Assembly: GCA_964598695.1 (NCBI GenBank)
Contig: CAZRDB010000117.1
Location: 1-16,637, forward strand
Reading direction: 5' to 3'
Source of the DNA: CAZRDB01 sp964598695
GTDB taxonomy: Bacteria; Armatimonadota; Zipacnadia; UBA1398
Length of the DNA: 16,637 nucleotides
The position numbers and the translations under genes were made by a program. The notes below the pieces were generated by a model, which was given only the letters and a program-made list of their open reading frames with translations, made no database searches and was not told the DNA's origin. Each line of letters starts with the position of its first letter. Positions within the stretch are counted from its first letter, which is position 1. Below are positions 14,369 through 16,637 of this stretch, piece after piece.

Positions 14369-15364
14369 TCAGGCTCTCCCCAGGTGGGCGATCAACTCGT
14401 CGGCCGTGACCGAGGCGGTGCCGAACTTGGCGACCACGACGGCCGCGGCGGTGTTGGCGAGTTCGGCGCTCTCTCGCAGCGGGAGCCCGGCTCCCAGCGC
14501 GAGGCCCAGCGTCGACATGACCGTGTCGCCGGCGCCGGAGACATCGAACACCTCGACGGCGCTGCAGGGGATATGGTCCCAGCCGCCCTCGGCGCCCGGC
14601 TCACGGAGCAGCATCCCGTGCTCGGAGAGGGTGACCAGCACCGAGGCGCCCTCCAACGCGGCGCTCAGCAGGCCGGCTGCCTCGGCGAGCCGTCCGTAGT
14701 CGTCCTTGGCGGCCTCGATCCGCGCGAAGCGGCAGACCTCGTCGGCGTTCGGGACGATCAGGCTTGCGCCCCGGAAGAGGTGCATGTTCGTCGGCTTCGC
14801 GTCGACCAGGAGCGGAATGCCGCGCGTCCGGCAGAACGCGCGCGCGGCCTCGACCACGGCCGGCTCGGCGATGCCCTTGCTGTAGTCCGAGAAGATCACG
14901 GCGTCGGCGCGAAGCGTGGGATCCTCCAGCAGGCGGACGATCGCGCCGTGGCTCGCCGCCCGACGCGCCGGGGGATCCTCGAAGTCGATCCGGACGATCT
15001 GCTGGTGGTTGCCGATGACCCGCATCTTCTTGATCGTCCGGCAGTCGCCGCTGCCGAGCAGGCCCCCGGTCTCGACGTTCGCCGCGCCCAACAGGCCGCG
15101 CACGGCGGCCCCGTCCTCGTCATCGCCGACCACGCCGAGCAGGGAGGCGCTGCCGCCCAACCGGGCGACGTTGAGCGCTACGTTGGCGGCGCCGCCGGGC
15201 CGCAGCTCGGCGCGCTGGGCGTGGACCACGGGGACAGGCGCCTCGGGCGAGATCCGGCTCACGGCGCCGATGGTGTAGTGGTCGAGCATCACATCGCCGA
15301 TCACCAGCACGTGGCGTTCGGCGAAGCGGCGAACCTGATCAACGAGGGTTGTCGTGCGCGTCAT
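14369..15364 (-). CDS. hldA: Heptose 7-phosphate kinase, PfkB/ribokinase family (RfaE1 type)
   Basis: Phosphorylates D-glycero-D-manno-heptose 7-phosphate at C1 using ATP. The protein has 331 residues from ATG 15364 and ends after the kinase domain, so it is the stand-alone kinase and lacks the nucleotidyltransferase half of bifunctional HldE (about 477 residues). Motifs: GDVMLDHYTIG near the N-terminus (substrate region, as in RfaE), RPGGAANVALNVARLGG (PfkB signature 1, about 55-71), FSDYSKG, DAKP (about 188-191), and FDVSGAGDTVMSTL (signature 2, catalytic base Asp280). The upstream GTG at 15388 lies in the promoter leader and is not preferred. It is the first gene of the hldA-gmhB-gmhA operon. 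The matching nucleotidyltransferase (hldC/rfaE2) is not in the window. Confidence 0.92.
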   Translation of the reverse strand: MTRTTTLVDQVRRFAERHVLVIGDVMLDHYTIGAVSRISPEAPVPVVHAQRAELRPGGAANVALNVARLGGSASLLGVVGDDEDGAAVRGLLGAANVETGGLLGSGDCRTIKKMRVIGNHQQIVRIDFEDPPARRAASHGAIVRLLEDPTLRADAVIFSDYSKGIAEPAVVEAARAFCRTRGIPLLVDAKPTNMHLFRGASLIVPNADEVCRFARIEAAKDDYGRLAEAAGLLSAALEGASVLVTLSEHGMLLREPGAEGGWDHIPCSAVEVFDVSGAGDTVMSTLGLALGAGLPLRESAELANTAAAVVVAKFGTASVTADELIAHLGRA

Positions 15365-15400
15365 CTCGACCCCGTACGTGGGCCCCACCCAACCTGCGAC

Positions 15401-15430
15401 ATTCTAGGGCTCGCGTCGGCGCGGGGTCAA
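15401..15430 (-). promoter_or_regulatory. Sigma-70-like promoter of the heptose operon
   Basis: On the - strand, TTGACC (15430-15425) and TAGAAT (15406-15401) are separated by 18 nt, each matching five of six consensus bases. Such an AT-rich -10 stands out in DNA this GC-rich. Transcription would start near 15394, leaving a leader of about 30 nt before the hldA ATG at 15364. This supports hldA as the first gene of its own unit, separate from the UroD-like gene upstream. Confidence 0.6.
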
Positions 15431-15441
15431 ACCGCCCGGCC

Positions 15442-16509
15442 TCAGCGCTGGCCGGCCGACCACTCGCGCCACGCCGCGAGCATGGCGAGGTAGTTCGCCA
15501 CCGGGATGTAGTTCGCGACGCTGTTGCCGGAGCCGAGCAGGTAGCCGCCCCCGGGCGCGCAGTCTTCGAGCACCCGCAGCGTGTACCGGCGGACCTCGTC
15601 GGCCGTGGCGCGCGTGAGCACATCGACGTCGACCCCGCCGATGATCCCGATGCGGTCACCCCACCGGCGCTTCGCCTCGGCCACGGGCAGGATCACGTCC
15701 TCGTAGGAGTGCTTGGCGTCGATCCCGACATCGTCGATCAGGTCGTCCATCACCCGGTGCAGGTCGCCGCAGGAGTGCAGGAGCACGGGCAGGCCGGCCG
15801 CGTGGACGACCTCGGCGATCGCCTTCTGCGCGGGGAAGACGAAGGCGCGCATCTGGTCGGGGTGGAGGAACGTGCCGGTCTTGTAGCCCATGTCGTCGGA
15901 GATCCACACGGCTCCGACCTTGTCCATGGTGACCATCGCGCGCGTCATCGCCACCATGTGCTCCCGGATCCGGCCCATGATCTCGTGGACCAGCTCCGGG
16001 TCCTCCGCGAGCATGTAGCAGAGCGGCTCGTAGCCGCAGATCCACATGAGCCACTCGCAGGGGCCGCCGATCGAGGCCAGGATCCGCATCCCCTCCGGCA
16101 GGAGCCGCGCGGCCTGCTCGAGCGGATGGTAGTCCATCTCCTCCGGGCGGGGCCAGCGGTACCGCTCGTAGGAGGCCCGGTCCCAGATCAGGCTGTCGGC
16201 GCCCTGCACGAACGAGCGGGTCCCGTGCGAGAGCGCGTCCGAGGTGTCCTCGGCGGCCGCGTGGCCCGGGAGGGCGAAGCCGGTGCCAACGCCGACCGTG
16301 ATCGCGTCGTAGCCGAGACGCGCGTGCGTATCGAGGTTGACCTGCATCCAACGGTCCGTATAGCCGCGCTCGTCCAGCTCGATCGGGCACTCGGCGATGG
16401 CGCCGATGACGATCGCCTCGACGAACAGCTCGCCGATGGGGACCCGGGTCGGGCTGTTGCGGCGTTCGATCGCAGCGCGGTACTCCTCGAAACACGGACC
16501 GTCGATCAT
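15442..16509 (-). CDS. Uroporphyrinogen decarboxylase-family protein (methyltransferase-like, not HemE)
   Basis: A 355-residue protein. The start ATG 16509 has GGAAGGAG 7 nt upstream; a further in-frame ATG at 16530 would overlap that site. The fold is a UroD/MtaA/CmuA-type TIM barrel: GADSLIWD, a DDMGYKTG segment with conserved Asp residues, LLHSCGDLHRVMDDL, and a late GGYLLGSGNSVANYIP. The H-x-C (His245, Cys247) recalls the zinc ligands of cobalamin-dependent methyltransferases of the MtaA type. The N-terminal RQAGR-type motif of true HemE is absent, so a haem-pathway role is unlikely. Many uncultured phyla carry several such paralogues of unknown substrate, thought to take part in methyl transfer or C1 metabolism; no corrinoid protein gene is beside it here. 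It lies 77 bp before hldA and is probably transcribed separately. The promoter region, 16510 to the window end, shows no clear motif. Confidence 0.82.
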   Translation of the reverse strand: MIDGPCFEEYRAAIERRNSPTRVPIGELFVEAIVIGAIAECPIELDERGYTDRWMQVNLDTHARLGYDAITVGVGTGFALPGHAAAEDTSDALSHGTRSFVQGADSLIWDRASYERYRWPRPEEMDYHPLEQAARLLPEGMRILASIGGPCEWLMWICGYEPLCYMLAEDPELVHEIMGRIREHMVAMTRAMVTMDKVGAVWISDDMGYKTGTFLHPDQMRAFVFPAQKAIAEVVHAAGLPVLLHSCGDLHRVMDDLIDDVGIDAKHSYEDVILPVAEAKRRWGDRIGIIGGVDVDVLTRATADEVRRYTLRVLEDCAPGGGYLLGSGNSVANYIPVANYLAMLAAWREWSAGQR

Positions 16510-16637
16510 CGGCGGGCTCCTTCCGACCATCCCCGGGGACAGCCGTTCCTCCCCGCCCCGATCGGCACCTGCCAGGCCGGACGTAACACCTCAGGCTCGG
16601 TAGTGCGTGGTGGTTGGGGTGGGGGCTAGGGCATCGG

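Noticed and set aside
1..16637. CRISPR arrays, tRNA or rRNA genes, insertion sequences, attachment sites
   Set aside because: No regularly spaced repeats, cloverleaf sequences, transposase motifs or integrase genes were seen on either strand.

Overview
This is a roughly 70% GC window with 13 protein-coding genes packed closely on both strands. The genes point to a Gram-negative (diderm) bacterium: there is an ADP- or GDP-heptose operon for lipopolysaccharide or S-layer glycan, and several lipoproteins with canonical lipoboxes. The fibronectin-III protein ends in a FlgD/Por-like Ig domain, and there are a GxDLY-type SGNH hydrolase and a UroD-like protein that is not HemE. This mix is typical of poorly cultured lineages such as Armatimonadota, FCB-group or similar candidate phyla. 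The lineage is an inference; no rRNA or tRNA is present to fix it.

Layout. Positions 2-4328 (+) hold a surface-protein operon: the 3' part of a large FN3 protein, then two lipoproteins of repeated carboxypeptidase-regulatory-like beta-sandwiches, with gaps of 11 and 14 bp. A perfect 10-bp stem-loop lies at the convergent junction with 4362-6807 (-), which carries pyruvate dehydrogenase E1 beta, a family 2 glycosyltransferase and a small lipoprotein. Diverging from the E1 beta gene, 6945-9446 (+) carries aspartate kinase and a secreted SGNH hydrolase. These converge, only 3 bp apart, on a large membrane hybrid sensor kinase (9450-13022, -).

Positions 13254-15364 (-) are a tightly coupled heptose operon in the order hldA, gmhB, gmhA, with a 0-nt junction, a 4-nt ATGA overlap and a good sigma-70-like promoter. 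Last is a UroD/MtaA-like gene (15442-16509, -). No intergenic stretch exceeds 300 bp; the longest is 231 bp (13023-13253). No CRISPR array, insertion sequence, tRNA or rRNA was seen.

How the genes fit together. The heptose kinase, phosphatase and isomerase cover three of the four steps to nucleotide-activated heptose; the nucleotidyltransferase is not here. The glycosyltransferase and the secreted and lipid-anchored proteins fit a general envelope theme. The most unusual point is the hybrid sensor kinase: its H-box reads GTIANDFNA where GGIAHDFNN is expected, so the phospho-acceptor histidine is Asn, while the ATP-binding boxes and the receiver aspartate are intact. The second is an E1 beta subunit with no E1 alpha, E2 or E3 beside it and an oddly displaced ribosome-binding site. 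I see no clear evidence of a wholly new multi-gene system.
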